From Diogma glabrata (taxonomy: Eukaryota > Arthropoda > Insecta > Diptera > Cylindrotomidae), in NCBI GenBank assembly GCA_963693315.1, contig OY856186.1, positions 136,647,227-136,711,226 of the forward strand: a stretch of 64,000 nucleotides of DNA. The letters are read 5' to 3'. The translations under genes and the position numbers were made by a program. Each line of letters starts with the position of its first letter. Position 1 is the stretch's first letter. The notes below the pieces were generated by a model. The model was not told where the DNA came from and made no database searches. It saw only the letters and a program-made list of their open reading frames with translations. Positions 44,641 through 56,919 of this stretch are shown in pieces.

Positions 44641-46290
44641 CGTTATTATGGTCAATTATTCATTTTTTTGGTTTAGGCTTAAGGGCAATATCTTACTGTC
44701 GTAGATGTAGAAGCGGTTGAGGTAGCATATGTTGGATTTGCACGTGTATTTTAATTCTATTTAATTATGAACTTATTCATTTTTTAATTGGAATATTAAA
44801 GGATACATTAAATTTAACGTCGGCAAATTGCCTAAAGATAAAATATCAAAAATATTGTTTATAAACAAATTGCAGAAAAAGATAATCATAGAAAAACAAA
44901 CGAATCCAAAAGGAAAGACTTTTGATTTTGAGAAAGACTTTTGTGCATTAATTTGAGACAAATACAGGTGATTTTATTTTTAGTCCACTAGAATATGTTA
45001 AACGTATAACCTTAAATAATAAAATTAGTTAAATTTATTTATAACAGCGGATTATAAACTTGATTCGCGAAGTAAAGTAGTATCAAACTAAAAGAAAGCC
45101 GCAAAAAACTCCAACAGTAGTAACTTCGACAGGACGGACCTAAATATAATAATATGATTGTATTAAATCATATTATATTAAACAGCATTATAAATTATAT
45201 GTATTACTTCTAATTTTGTTACAATTTTTATGAATTATTAAATATTATTAAATTTTTTCATTTCTTTTCGAGAGCCGCATTTATTCTTTCAAAGAGTGGC
45301 GGGTTGGCCATGTGTGTTATATTATATAAAACAACTTGGACATAATCTAAAGTAAAACACAGAGTATATGAATAATAAAAGAAGATATTTGTTCAAGGCA
45401 AGCAGGTAGAAGTTTTTTTTCTACGATAGCAGATGAAAAGTGTATTTTCATGCAGGCTTAATCCACTGTGAAAATGGGTTTTTCATTAGTCTAAAACGAT
45501 TATTTTCTAAATAACAAATTGTAGTTGCTATGAACTAAAAAAAAAAATTGAAGTAATGACAACCTCATCTCGAAGTTGGTAGTTTTTTATTCAAACAAAG
45601 TAAAAATACTTACAAACAATATCAATGTAATTGGGACAACTACATATAAATATTTTCCTGGCAACATAGTGAGGTTTATTTAAAAAATAAACTGTTACAT
45701 CCAATATAACAGTAGTTGAATAAAGCTAATAACTATTTCCATGAAAAAAATTTACTTTGGCATTATATCATGAGTTTTTTATTTCAAAATTGAAATATTT
45801 TAAATTAATTGAACTATATTTTATATTCACATAAACACTCCATGAGGTTGTCTCAACTACTTTGTTCTGTAACTATAAAGATGTTGAATCAATTTTGGAG
45901 TGCGATTCGCCATATTTACCCCCGCGGCGAGGTTGAGACAACTGCATTCGATTGGAAATAGGAAATAGAACATGTTTTTTTCAGTGTGGTATTTTCATGC
46001 AATTTTACAAAGTCCTAACGCAAAGCAACCATGAAAGACGCTGATGCTTTAAGTGAACAAGGTTTCACTCACGAAAAAGCAGTGTTTTCATCTTGTCACA
46101 TCCCAATTAATCTAAAGTTATAAATTATAAGAAATTATGTAATGAAAATCATTTTATATTCCCGAAAATTAGAACAAAACCAAATATTAAATTAACTGAA
46201 GACCTCAAATGCAAGTTCAACATTTATTGTATTAAGTAATTTGTTTTAAATAATAATTTTAGTTATTTAAACCAAGATACAAAATACACC
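44641..46290. other. Mixed repeat stretch
   Basis: 45250-45310 (TTTCGAGAGCCGCATTTATT, GTGGCGGGTTGGCCATG) resembles subterminal sequence of hAT elements and may be an end of the decayed transposon at 42680-44640. Family H pieces lie at 45405-45560 and 45975-46050 (minus), separated by about 400 bp containing GACAACCTCATCTCG and CATGAGGTTGTCTC as loose inverted repeats. No supported gene. Confidence 0.4.
45405..46050 (-). repeat. Dispersed repeat, family H copy 2, split
   Basis: Inverted match to 54030-54330: GCAGATGAAAAGTGTATTTT, CACTGTGAAAATGGGTTTTT and GGTATTTTCATGCAATTTTAC. The middle is interrupted. Confidence 0.5.
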
Positions 46291-46719
46291 TATCCCCCGT
46301 TTTACACGGTAGATACGTTCCTGATAAAAACGTGTTAATCGAAAATATAAATTTTGTATGGAAAACCGTGTTAAACGAAAAACGTGGATTTTTGGTAATT
46401 TCTTGGGCGACAAACAGATTCGGTAAAACATAAAAGTAACCAGTTTAATCACATAAGATATCGACATAGCAGTTAAATTGAATTTCAAAAAGAAACATGC
46501 AACATAACCAATAAGAAATTCACAGAAAAATAAAAAGTTATTATACATGCACATACTAGCATGTTGACCTAAATCAAACCTAACTTAACTTGATTCAGTT
46601 CGGTGTGACTTGGAAGTTAAATCTGTAATTAATAACTGTGCTTTCTTTTTAGCTAAATCTTGCAAACATCTTCATATTGACTTAAAAATTCGTTGAAAGT
46701 TCGCAGAAATCAGAGAGCT

Positions 46720-47060
46720 AGTGCCATACTCGGATTGTGTTGTTGAAAGCAGTTGCATTATTTATTATCTTCTGGTATAATGGTTGCAATAAAGAAGTTT
46801 TAATTTTGGGTAGAAATACAATTTATCCATTTGTAAGCTGCAAATCTTGAGGATGACATGGAGCATTGTCCAGTAAAAGAAGAACCTTAAATATTATTTT
46901 GATTAAATATTATTTTACTTCTGGTACGTAAGAGTTATGAGACAAATCAATGAACAATATGGCTTTAACCCAAGTTTTTGTATTGATTCCAATAAATGGA
47001 AAGATTTTTTTATTCCTTTTTAACTGGACGCTTTGCCACATAAGCCTTATCACTCTTTAG
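46720..47060 (-). pseudogene. Tigger/pogo-type DDE transposase remnant
   Basis: Minus strand KTWVKAILFIDLSHNSYVPE, then FKVLLLLDNAPCHPQDLQL and IVFLPKIKTSLLQPL. The LLLLDNAPxHP and FLPxxTSLLQP motifs are hallmarks of the DDE superfamily 1 catalytic core in Tigger/Jerky-type proteins. Several stops; inactive. Confidence 0.8.
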
Positions 47061-47086
47061 TAGCGAAAACCTGATCAGCAGCCTAA

Positions 47087-47185
47087 TTCTGTAACTGTGA
47101 AGCGGTGAAGTGATAAGTTTTTGAATGAACAGAACCGATGGAATTTTTAACGCTTCACCGCTTCACAGTTACAGAATTTGGCTGC
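47087..47185. repeat. ~99-bp palindrome within the Tigger-like element
   Basis: TTCTGTAACTGTGAAGCGGT (left) is mirrored exactly by ACCGCTTCACAGTTACAGAA (right), with GCAGCC/GGCTGC outside and a loop of about 30 bp. Confidence 0.7.
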
Positions 47186-47494
47186 AGGACAGTAAGATAT
47201 ACCGGAATTAATTTCAGTCAATTTTAGTGGGTACATACTGTTGTGCTGTATCTAAATCAGTAGATGCGTTTTTTAATTTTTAATTTTTGCAAAAAATGCC
47301 CGTGTTTAAATATTTCGAACCAACCATGAATTGCAATAAAACTTAAAAGGCATTTTATTTGAGTAGATGGAGTAGATCTATTTAAGTAGATGGCAACTGT
47401 TTCACATTCCAAAAATTTTTAAGTCTTACTAGTTATGATATTGGTACCAATTGGAATACGTCTTTGATATTGGTCTTCAAGCCATATCATTAAT

Positions 47495-47800
47495 TGTTTG
47501 TATTTTTTTTTTAAATAAAATGTGTTGTGTAGTAGGAATTACAATATGTATCAAAACAACAAATAAAAACTTTTAACATCACGGTCACCGCAACAACATG
47601 CGTTCAACGATGTTGATGGACGCTAATTTTAATTGTTTGTGTTCTTTAAATTTTTTTGAATTGATAACTAAACAATAAATCCAATCATTTAATAAAATAT
47701 GACAGACCCCAATATTTCATTATAGGATAGAATAAGATCTCACTGCTATTGCCAGTGTTGTATAATATCTCACGTTAACTCGTATGTCAACAGATATAAT
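47495..47800 (-). mobile_element. Shortened LINE L derivative, copy 2
   Basis: Minus strand: 5'-UTR-type sequence (CTGGCAATAGCAGTGAGAT) joined to the LINE 3' end (GTTGTTGCGGTGACCGTGAT; CTACTACACAACACATTTTA, A-run). Same layout as 34121-34735 with an extra deletion. Confidence 0.6.
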
Positions 47801-48164
47801 TATTTACTTACAAATTAACTATGACCATTGATACACCTACGCATTTTGTATCTAGCTAATAACGATATATTGCTTAAAATCAACTGCTTTACATAGAGAA
47901 TCTCTTACATACCTTTGCTGATTTACATCAACATGTATTTTCAAAATTTTGCTTTGAACACTCAAATGCGCTTTTTGTTATAAGTTTCTTGTTTTCTTGT
48001 TTTAATTACAACCTGTATGTATATGGTATTCCTGAAGGTTTAATCAAAATAAAGTAGATATAAGTGCGTGTAATACCAAAATTTGTCTTTTTTTTGGAAA
48101 TTTTGATTTCAAAAACCGTGTAAAGTCGGAAACGTGTTAAATGAGTGCCGTGTAAAGCGGGGGA

Positions 48165-49261
48165 TATGTACAAGAAATTGAGGTAATGAAATAATTCGTT
48201 TTCAGTATTTTTGTTTAAACATCTAAGTCAAACAATCGGGTTAATTTTAAATAAATTAGGTGTGACAAATAATTCTTGTCCCAATTATTTTTATTATAAA
48301 TTTAAGTAGTTTTGATATAGAGAGAGAGAGAGAGTTAAGTCGTTTTAAGGTTAAGCCATTTTGCCGTGGAATGTAAAGTTTAGTTTAAAGATTCAAAAAG
48401 AAAAAAGAGAATTGATTAGAGTAGTAATCAGAAATATAATAATAGTTATGGTAGAATTTTTTTACCAGCGAATACAAAAATTGATTGTTCTGCACATATT
48501 GATATGCGCATGTGCGAATATTCAGTGCCTCGAATTAAAATATTAAAAAAATTGTTGGGGTCCTATTGAAATGGATAAAAAAAACGCATAACATTAATAA
48601 ATTACTATTGAAATTCAAACAATTATAATAGAAAACCAAAAACTAGTTAAAATATTAATGATTTTGTAGGTAATATAACAAAATTTTGATAATTAAAAAT
48701 AATTATAATCAAAATAACGACGCCTATATACGCCTACAAATATCACAACAAACAAATGGTACGAACTAGGAGTAGAAATTTAACTAATATAATTGTTTTT
48801 AAAACAAATTTATCCCAAAATAAATAATACATCTCTGTTTTACTTTTTGTCTCATCTTTTATCTCTTGCTGCGTCCTATCTATCAAAAATAAGTGGTTAA
48901 ACCAAACATAATTAGATGTGTTCAATAGTGAATTATTTATAAATAAAAACATAATTAAGGCAAGCATAATAATTGTGAGTAATCTGAGACAGAACAAAAA
49001 AAATAAATATAAATTAAAACTAAAATAAACACTTAACCATTTCGGAGTTTCACTTATTTATTATTAACGAAATTTTTGATTATGATCACATCCCCATCCG
49101 TTCGAGCAGTCACGACAATCTCTTGTAACAAAATGTACTATTTTCTACGACAGAACTACTTCTAGCATTTTATCATTTTATTGCAATTTTGGAATACCAA
49201 AAATAGTCAGTTTCATATTTGTTTTTTCTTTTCATGATTATTTCATTTGTAAATAATAAGA
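48165..49261. other. AT-rich stretch without supported gene
   Basis: Includes a short (AG)n run at 48319-48334. No recognised coding or repeat structure. Confidence 0.35.
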
Positions 49262-49440
49262 AAATAGTACATTTTGCTACAAGAGATTAAAACACTGCTT
49301 TACCGTGATTGAAAATTTGTTCACGAGACGCATTAGCGTGGGACAACTTCAGGAAGCGGGACATCTTGACGAACGTAAAATGTTTTAATCTCGCGTAGGA
49401 AAGCAATTTTTTCTATGATAGTAAATATATAAACAAAAAA
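49262..49440. repeat. Hairpin repeat, family K copy 2
   Basis: Starts AATAGTACATTTTGCTACAA and ends CTATGATAGTAAAT; the centre region contains GTTCACGAGACGCATTAGCG. Matches 631-765 with an insertion in the middle (GGGACAACTTCAGGAAGCGG). Confidence 0.6.
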
Positions 49441-49480
49441 AAAACACAATTTCTTCCTAGTATTTGGCAACCAAAAGAAA

Positions 49481-49846
49481 TTGAAAAATATTTTAGGGAG
49501 CACAAAAGACAAAATTGAAGAATTAGAAAAATCAGGAATCTATGAATACAAATGTAGTGATTGCTCTAAAATTTATATTGGCCAAACAAAAAGAAGTGTA
49601 AAAACAAGGTTTAAAGAACATAAAAGCCATATTAGATTTATTCGGCCAGAAAAATCATGCATTGCACATCATGCTTTAACAGAATGTCATTTGGGAGTTT
49701 CTTTGGCAAATGTTAAATTAATTAAAGAAGTTAATTTAGTTTCCAATTTGGATGCATTTGAAAGCTATTTTATTTCTAAAAATTTTAATAAATGTTTAAA
49801 TTTTGATCGAGGAAATATTATTTCCAATTTATTTTCAATTGTATAA
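49481..49846 (+). pseudogene. GIY-YIG endonuclease fragment of a second Penelope lineage
   Basis: 121 codons: SGIYEYKCSDCSKIYIGQTK, then RFKEH and the later CIAHHALTECH. The GIY and YIG motifs with the CX2C between them are those of Penelope-like elements. Sequence differs clearly from the element at 30453-33389, so this is a separate, 5'-truncated lineage. The tail to about 50110 is AT-rich non-coding. Confidence 0.75.
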
Positions 49847-50143
49847 TTTTCTAAGTTTAGTTTTCTTTTAAATTTTTTATTACTATTTTCGTTTAGTTTT
49901 CGGTGAAAAATGTTTGTCATTTTTCGATTTTCTTTTAACTTTACTTTGTTTTGCATTGTTGAAGATGGGAGATAGTTTCTCTTGAAATGCATACAAAATA
50001 ATTTTGTATTTTAAATATTGTAGAACTATGATATTTGTGTAATATTTAAAAGCAATTCAATTTTTTGTGGTGAAAATAAAACAGGAGAAAACATTTTTTA
50101 ATTAATTTTTGTAGTATATAATAGTAGATTCTTGTATGAGCTT

Positions 50144-50490
50144 AGACCTTAGACACCATCAGGGGTAACTGGTCTGATTAGACCATGATACTTGGCGCAC
50201 CCGAGGTACCTGGGCTATAGTGGACTCTAGCCTGCTATTGCAAACCGTAAACCTGTTGTCATGTCTAGCGGGAACGGGGACCTTGGCTTAGCCACCCGGG
50301 TTGAGGGAAGGTGCTCCCTTATTAGCACCCCTAGTGGGTACACACTAGAGAGGACTCATGTAGTGTCAAACCATGAAAAGTACCAACCTCTGGGCACCTG
50401 TCGCCCCCAGTTGTATATAGACTTCTAACAGGTATAGGCGAAGGCCTGTTGGTGACCTTTATTGCGTCTTAAATCGTGGGAACAATATGG
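50144..50490 (+). other. GC-rich 5' start of LINE copy 2
   Basis: Markedly richer in G+C than its surroundings (for example CTTGGCTTAGCCACCCGGGT). No frame is open. It differs from the 5' end of copy 1, although the later 5' UTR (ATATTAGCCTATGTCATATT) is shared. It probably carries the internal promoter. Confidence 0.55.
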
Positions 50491-50653
50491 AAAAATATGT
50501 TAGTAACCTTTTAAACTTTTTAAAACTTTTGTTTTCACCCGTTTATTATTTCTTACATCCTATCATGAAATATTAGCCTATGTCATATTTTATTATATGA
50601 TAGGATTTATTATTTAGTTACCCATTTTTTAAAACAATTTATATTTTGATCAA

Positions 50654-53414
50654 ATGACTATTACATTTCACAAAAAATTTAAAAGACACATCCAAAATAT
50701 TTGTGGATTGAATGCCAACCGTGACGCCGTGCAACATCATCTTGAGCACGACCAACCGCATATTCTTTTTCTTACAGAAACACAAGTTTCTGAAAACTAT
50801 CCCTATGACGTAACACTAAATCCCAAATATAGGCTTGAATCAGCTTTTAAACTTCATCAAGGTGTATGTGCATTGTGCATACATTCATGAGAGTGTTGCA
50901 TATAAACGCTTTCTAAATTATGAAGTACATGGTGATGGCTACAGCACAGTAGTATTGAAGGTTTGTCTACCTGAAATTTAATTTTTCACAATAGCTCTAT
51001 ACCGGTCTCCAAACGAACATAATCCCAATTTTTTTAATCTCTTGACTAATGTTGTCGACGAAATTAGGACACAATTTCAAAATTGTGAGGTTATCGTTAC
51101 CGGTGACATCAACGTCTACAACAAATCGTGGTTAGAATTTTTCAAAATGACCGACGACGACAACAATGGAAGGCTGGCAGAAATATTTGCTGCATTGCAC
51201 GACCTGACGCAGATTGTAAAAAGCTTAACTTTCACTCCTCGTAATGGCGGTGATAAAAGTTTTCTCTTAGACTTTTATCTCACATCTATGCCAGATATTA
51301 CGAGTGTCGATGTCGATAAGGGCAGTTTTGGAAATTCTGACCATTATCTAATCACATCAATTATCAAAACTGATTTGTTACAAACTAGAGTTCCTAAACC
51401 CCGCAAAATATTTCACTTTTCAAAAATGGACACCAATGGTCTCCGAAGATTTTTTCAAGGTTTCCCTTTTGATCGTCATTGTATTTATACTGACGATGTA
51501 AATGTTTCTGCTCAAAATTTTACTGAAACCATTCTATTCGGTTTTAACAAATTCGTTCCCTTTTCAATAATGAAACTCCAACAAAAATATTTGTTTTCGA
51601 AAGCAGCCAAATTGGCTCTTAGAAACAAACGTAGATTATTTAATTGGATTTTATTTGGATTCATAAAAAGAACTCTGTTAATCGATCCCAATATTTAAAG
51701 GCTAATAAAATATCAAACCAGATAATTGAAAACGAAAAAGCAGAGATTTACAGAGCGAAAGCGGCAAAACTTTCGAGTATGTCAATTTCTGACAAAAGTT
51801 TTTACAGTGCTATTAATTCTTTAAATTGTAGTACTACATTTTCTATCCCTTCTATCATTGATGGTGACTCAATCATTACTGACCCTGCAAGTAAAGCTAC
51901 ATTGTTCGCGGAACGTTTTGCTTCAAATTCAACAGTATTAGAAACTCCTAAAGAACTACCCCAAATCCAGTCTTCAGGAGTTAATATGAAACACTTACAT
52001 TTTAAACCCAAAATTGTCGAAAAACTTTTAAGGGGGTTAAACAACAACAAAGCTTCTGGTCTGGACAACATTCCTCCTGTTATTCTAAAAACATTTTCAA
52101 AAGAACTTGCACCAACTCTCACCAAAATATTCTATAAATCTGGTATTTTTCCATCCTGCTGGAAGTTGGCCAATGTCCAGCGTGTCCCAAAAAAAGGAAC
52201 AAAATGTGATATTTCAAATTATAGACCAATAGCCTTACTCCCAGTCATGTCTAAAATATACGAGCACTATTCACACATATCCAAATTTTTGAAGACAACT
52301 ATTTGATATCTGACAGCTAATACGGTTTTAGAAACAAAAGATCAACAACCGATCTATTGAACTATGTGGCACATCTTTGGAATAGCATACTTGAGATAGG
52401 TGGTGAAACGTACGTGATCGCATTGAACATCTCAAAAGCTTTTGATCGAATCTGGCATGCCAACTTGATCAACAAGCTCGTTGCGTACGGTTTTCATCCC
52501 GCAGTCGTGAAGTTGATTCAAAATTTTCTGTCTAACCGAAACATCTCGGTATCTATAGATGGCTTTTCTTCTGAGTCTAAATTAATAACCGCTGGGGTAC
52601 CCCAAGGCTCAGTTTTATCTCCCACTTTATTTTTAATTTATATCAACGAACTGTTGCAAATTGCCAGTAACCTAATAAATAGTTTTGCAGATGACTGCAC
52701 AAGTCATTCGTCCCCCTATCTTCAAAGGGTAAAATGCATGAACAAATAAATCCCGCGCGGAGAGACGCTGCCATAAATGTAAACGAGGACCTAAAAAAAG
52801 TCGCCGATAGAGGTGACAAAAATTTAGTCAATTTTAATTCCACCAAAACACAGCTGTTGATCGTTTCCAGATCAAAGACCGAGTTTCCCAACGATATTTC
52901 AATTAATATGTGTGACGATCAATATCCAATATCCAATGACTTACTCTGGAACGATCATATAATGGCCATGGCAAAGAGCGCGTCAAGAAAACTCGGCCTC
53001 CTCAATAGATGTAAAAAATATTTTACTTCGCATCAATTACTCCACATTTATAAGTCCTATATTCGTCCCTGTATGGAGTATTGTTGTCAAGTTTGGGGCG
53101 CTGCATCTGTTACTATCCTAGCTCTTTTGGACTCTGTTCAAAAGCGTGCTATACGTATCGTTGGTGATCGAAGTTTAACACTAGATCTTGATTTCCTACA
53201 ACATCGACGCACTGTTGCTGATCTCGTTGTTTTTTATAAATATCGTCACCAGCAGTGCTCGGATGAAATCAGGTCCATAATGCCTCAGACTTATGTCAAT
53301 CGGTTTGTGCGGGCGGTTGGACTGTCGAGATTACTCACTGTCATAGTAATAGAATGCAAAGGGATTTCTTTGTGCGTACATCGAATAAATGGAATGCTTT
53401 GCCCGAATCAATAG
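50654..53414 (+). pseudogene. LINE L copy 2 ORF2 with frameshifts
   Basis: Endonuclease 50654-51698 in pieces (NICGLNANRDAVQHHLEHD; CEVIVTGDINVYNKS; SDHYLITS). Linker and RT start 51644-52306 (KLANVQRVPKKGTKCDISNY, then RPIALLPVMSKIYE). RT core 52357-52749 (ALNISKAFDRIWHANLINKL, GVPQGSVLSPTLFLIYINEL, SFADDCT). C-terminal region 52734-53414 (CMEYCCQVWGAASVTILALL). At least four frame breaks; not functional, but close to copies 1 and 3. Confidence 0.8.
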
Positions 53415-54029
53415 TCTTGAGTGCCTTCAATCCACAAATATTTAAAAAACGTCCACCTATACCTCAAGACGCATGTTGTTGTGGGACCGGGGTCTTAAAG
53501 GGTATCTATGTGTTGTTGTGACACATTTTGTAATTCCTACTACACAACACTTTTTATTAAAAAAAAAAATTCTGCACGAGGATGAAGTTTCCCGAAACGA
53601 GCGTAGCGAGTGGAGGGAATCATCCGAGTGAAGAATTGCCATCATCCTAAGCGAATACAAGATGCTATTTTATCCACGACTGTAAAATATTTCGTTAGTT
53701 TCCAGTTTTTCTGCAAACATTTGTTTCGCCATATTGAAATAAATGCATCAAAGATAGTGAAAAACAAAACAAAACAAGTTTGTTGTTTATTTTATATTTT
53801 ATATATGTATTGTTCTTGTTTTAACCTGTTTATATTACTATACCAACAAATGAAGTTTTTAATTTGTTAGGAGAATATTTAATAAACTATAGAACTGTTA
53901 AAGAATTTAATCGAATTCACTAGTTGTGGAATGAATACAATTACAATGGTATACATACGCATGGAAAGTATATATTCTTTAGTAGTCGTGGATAAACGAT
54001 ATTTATTATAAATTATTAAATTAGAAATC

Positions 54030-54330
54030 GACAGCATAACATTCAAAATTCATATTCTTTTTCTCCATGGTTGCTTTGATTTAAAAAGTTTGTAAAATTA
54101 TATGAAAATACCACAGCAACTATAATATGTCATTTAGCGAAAATGAATTTACACTAGAAGAAAAAGAACAATTTTCACAGAGGCATAAGCTTGCTTGAAA
54201 AAAGACTTTTCATCTGCTATCATAGAAAAAGTACATTTTTTATGTTAGCAGATGAAAAATCTATTTTCAAGCAGGCTTAATCCCCTGTGAAAATGGGTTT
54301 TTTCCGCTTTTATGTTACTATAATGTTTTA
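54030..54330 (+). repeat. Dispersed repeat, family H copy 3 with terminal hairpin
   Basis: Similar to 776-1000, followed by a palindrome centred near 54228: TTCACAGAGGCATAAGCTTG is mirrored by CAGGCTTAATCCCCTGTGAA, with ATCTGCTATCATAGAAAAAG inside. Confidence 0.55.
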
Positions 54331-54418
54331 ACGACTGCGAATCCTACAAATCAGTTGTTGATAGAGGCATAAAAGCATAACATTATTTAGTCCAACGTTG
54401 GCTTAGGTTAAACGGCTG

Positions 54419-55411
54419 GTGTTAATTAACGCTGGTGTACCCCAAGGCTCAGTATTGTCCCCAACCCTATTTTTGATTTATATCAACGAATTGTTGAAAA
54501 TCACCAGCAACCCAATAAATAGTTTTGCAGATGATAGTACTCTGCACAAGTCGTTCGAGCCCCTTCCTTCAAAAGGTAAAATGCACGAACGAATTAATCC
54601 TGCCCGGAGAGACGCTGCCATAAACGTGAACAAAGACCTGAATAAAGTCGCCGACTGGGGTGACCAAAACCTTGTCAATTTCAACTCCACCAAAACACAG
54701 CTGTTGATTGTTTCCAGATTAAAGACCGAGTTCCCCAAAGATATTTTATTTAGTATGTGTGATGAACCAATAGGTGAATGTAAAAACATTCGTTTATTGG
54801 GTGTCACAGTTTCAAATGACCTACTCTGGAACGATCATGTAATGGCGATGGCAAAAAGCGCGTCTAAAAAACTCGGCCTCCTAAATAGATGCAAAAAATT
54901 TTTCACTCCATACCAATTCCTCCATGTTTATAAGTCCTATATTCGTCCCTGTATGGAGTACTGCTGTCAAGTTTGGGGTGCTGCCTCTGTTTCCATCTTG
55001 GCCCTCTTGGACTCTGTTCAAAAGCGAGCTATACGAATTGTAGGTGATCGAACTTTGACATCAAAACTTGATTCCCTACAACATCGTCGCACTGTTGCTG
55101 ACCTCGTTGTTTTTTACAAATATCGTCATCAGGAGTGCTCAGATGAAATCAGCGGCATCATGCCTCAAACTTATTCTTACCCCCGTTCCACTCGGCAATC
55201 GGCTGCCGAAACCAGAGAAACGGTAAAGAACCCGCGCTGTCATACTGGCAGATCGCAGAGAGACTTCTTTGTCCGAACTGCGTACAAATGGAATAGTTTG
55301 CCGGAACACTTAGTCTCAGATGGCTTCAACCCACAGATGTTTAAAAAAAGCGTTAATCTACACCTCAGAACGCCAGTTGTTGTGGGACCCAGGTCTAGAC
55401 CTAGGTCTTAA
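54419..55411 (+). pseudogene. 5'-truncated LINE L copy 3: RT end and C-terminal domain, open frame
   Basis: 330 codons open in one frame from within the RT: GVPQGSVLSPTLFLIYINEL, SFADDST, IRLLGVTVSNDLLWNDHVMA, CMEYCCQVWGAASVSILALL, then FFVRTAYKWNSLPEHL. It lacks everything before the RT active region, so it is a truncated insertion, but the remaining frame is intact, suggesting youth. It ends at TAA 55409-55411, followed by the 3' UTR and a long A-run (55471-55490). Confidence 0.85.
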
Positions 55412-55490
55412 AAGGTATTTATGTGTTGTTGTGACACATATTCTAAACCCTATTACACAACACATTTTATTAAAAAAAAAAAAAAAAAAA
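54419..55490 (+). mobile_element. LINE family L copy 3 (5'-truncated)
   Basis: A 1.07-kb 3' part of the LINE ending in about 18 A. The 3' UTR motif TGTTGTTGTGACACATATTC matches the other copies. Confidence 0.85.
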
Positions 55491-56504
55491 CGGCAACTCT
55501 AACCATAATTTAAGTACGGGTGTAATAGAAGTCAACACCATTTACCGATTCTGCAGTTTTTATTACTTTATGTGAATATAATAATTCTAGTCATTTTTCT
55601 ATTAAATCAAAACCACAATAATTAAAATTTAATCGATTTTTCCGTTTTATTTATAAAAATAAATAAAAATAAAAAGGGAATATGTCACGGCATGGTACTT
55701 TTCTTATGACTTCGTTTTATTATTTTTATTCAGAGCTTCGTAATGAAAACTGTTATACATTTTACACACATAACATATACAACATAGAACTTGGATAATA
55801 TCATGTCATACAAAATAATCTGTTTTTTCCTTAAGTTATACTTATTATTGTATAAATATGAGATTAGCTTAGTCTTAATGCTTTCAATACTAGAAAGACA
55901 CAAAAAACATCAACATAAAAAATCTATAAATTTAATCCTTGTATTTTTCTATTATATATCCATTTCAGGGTATATAATTTGTTTGTAAAAATAGCATATT
56001 GTGCAACAAGTAAGAAAAGTACTTTTACCACATGTTTCACACTATACTTTTTCTACAACTGCACAAAATCAAAGAATACAATTCATGTAACTTAATATTT
56101 ATTAATTTCCGGCAACAAATCTAACGTCACTTTTGCAGCTTTTTCCAATATTTCAGGCGGAGTATTTTCAAAATTGTCATTATTGTCACTATCCATGTCG
56201 TATTAACGTAATATTCAATAGAAATTGCTCTTATGTGACTTCAAATGAAAACCACGTTAAAAATTATAATACTAATTACGTATAATCTGACAGTTTTGAC
56301 AACTAATTTAAAGCTGAGAAGCAGCCAACTAAGTTTTTGTTGATTCTCCGCATACTTAAATGTATATGTGTGGGCAAAGTGCTGTGAGAAATAATATTTC
56401 TCACAGTATTAGCAATACGTGATTTTGAGATTAAGTAAGCTGTGAGAAATACGCTATTTTCATAGCAGGTGTAGAAAAAATAATTTTTTGTTATTAAATT
56501 TTAG
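55491..56504. other. AT-rich stretch without supported gene
   Basis: Contains the near-perfect palindrome CTGTGAGAAAT/ATTTCTCACAG at 56381-56405 and a third CTGTGAGAAATA copy near 56440. Nothing else recognised. Confidence 0.4.
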
Positions 56505-56919
56505 GAATAGTATTTATCCACGACTACTAAAGAATATATGCTTTTCATGCGTATGTCTTCCATTGTAATTGTATTCATTCCACAACTAGTGAATTTGATT
56601 AAAATTCTTTAACAGTTCTATAGTTTATTAAATATTCCCCTAACAAATTAAACAACAAACTTGTTTTGTTTTTCGCTATCTTTGAGGTATTTATTTCAAT
56701 ATGGCGATACAAATTTTTGCATGAAAACTGGAAATTAAACGAAATTTTAACGAAATTTTTATTCAAAACAGTCGTGGATAAAATAGCATCTTGTATTCAC
56801 TTAGGATGATGGCAATTCTTCACTCGGATGATTCCCTCCACTCGCTACGCTAGTTTCGGGAAACTTCATCCTCGTGAATAATTGCCTTCATTCTTAGCTC
56901 ATACAAGAATCTACTATTC
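56505..56919 (-). mobile_element. Family E MITE copy G
   Basis: A complete copy: GAATAGTATTTATCCACGAC...CAGTCGTGGATAAAATAGCA, hairpin with CCACTCGCTACGCTAGTTTC, end CAAGAATCTACTATTC. Ends are mirrored (GAATAGTA/TACTATTC). Confidence 0.8.

Larger units (their letters stand above)
46293..48164 (-). mobile_element. Tigger/pogo-like Tc1-mariner element with TA duplication
   Basis: The TIR TCCCCCGTTTTACACGG is mirrored by CCGTGTAAAGCGGGGGA, each flanked by TA (46291-46292; 48165-48166). The interior carries pogo-type DDE transposase remnants on the minus strand, a short palindrome (47087-47185) and a LINE-derived piece (47495-47800). Confidence 0.85.
50144..53569 (+). mobile_element. LINE family L copy 2
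   Basis: A nearly full-length copy: 5' UTR 50144-50650, endonuclease, RT, C-terminal region, 3' UTR (GTGACACATTTTGTAATTCC) and poly(A) to 53569. Inserted in a family E MITE. Confidence 0.85.
50121..53996 (+). mobile_element. Family E MITE copy F, split by a LINE
   Basis: The left stub ATAGTAGATTCTTGTATGAG at 50121-50143 continues after the LINE at 53570 with TTCTGCACGAGGATGAAG, the CpG-rich hairpin centre and the block ending GTAGTCGTGGATAAA (53996). About 11 target bases present in other copies are missing at the junction. Confidence 0.8.

Noticed and set aside
44773..44961. Lys-rich frame on the plus strand (GYIKFNVGKLPKDKISK)
   Set aside because: Reads somewhat like protein but is short, isolated and in a decayed transposon region.
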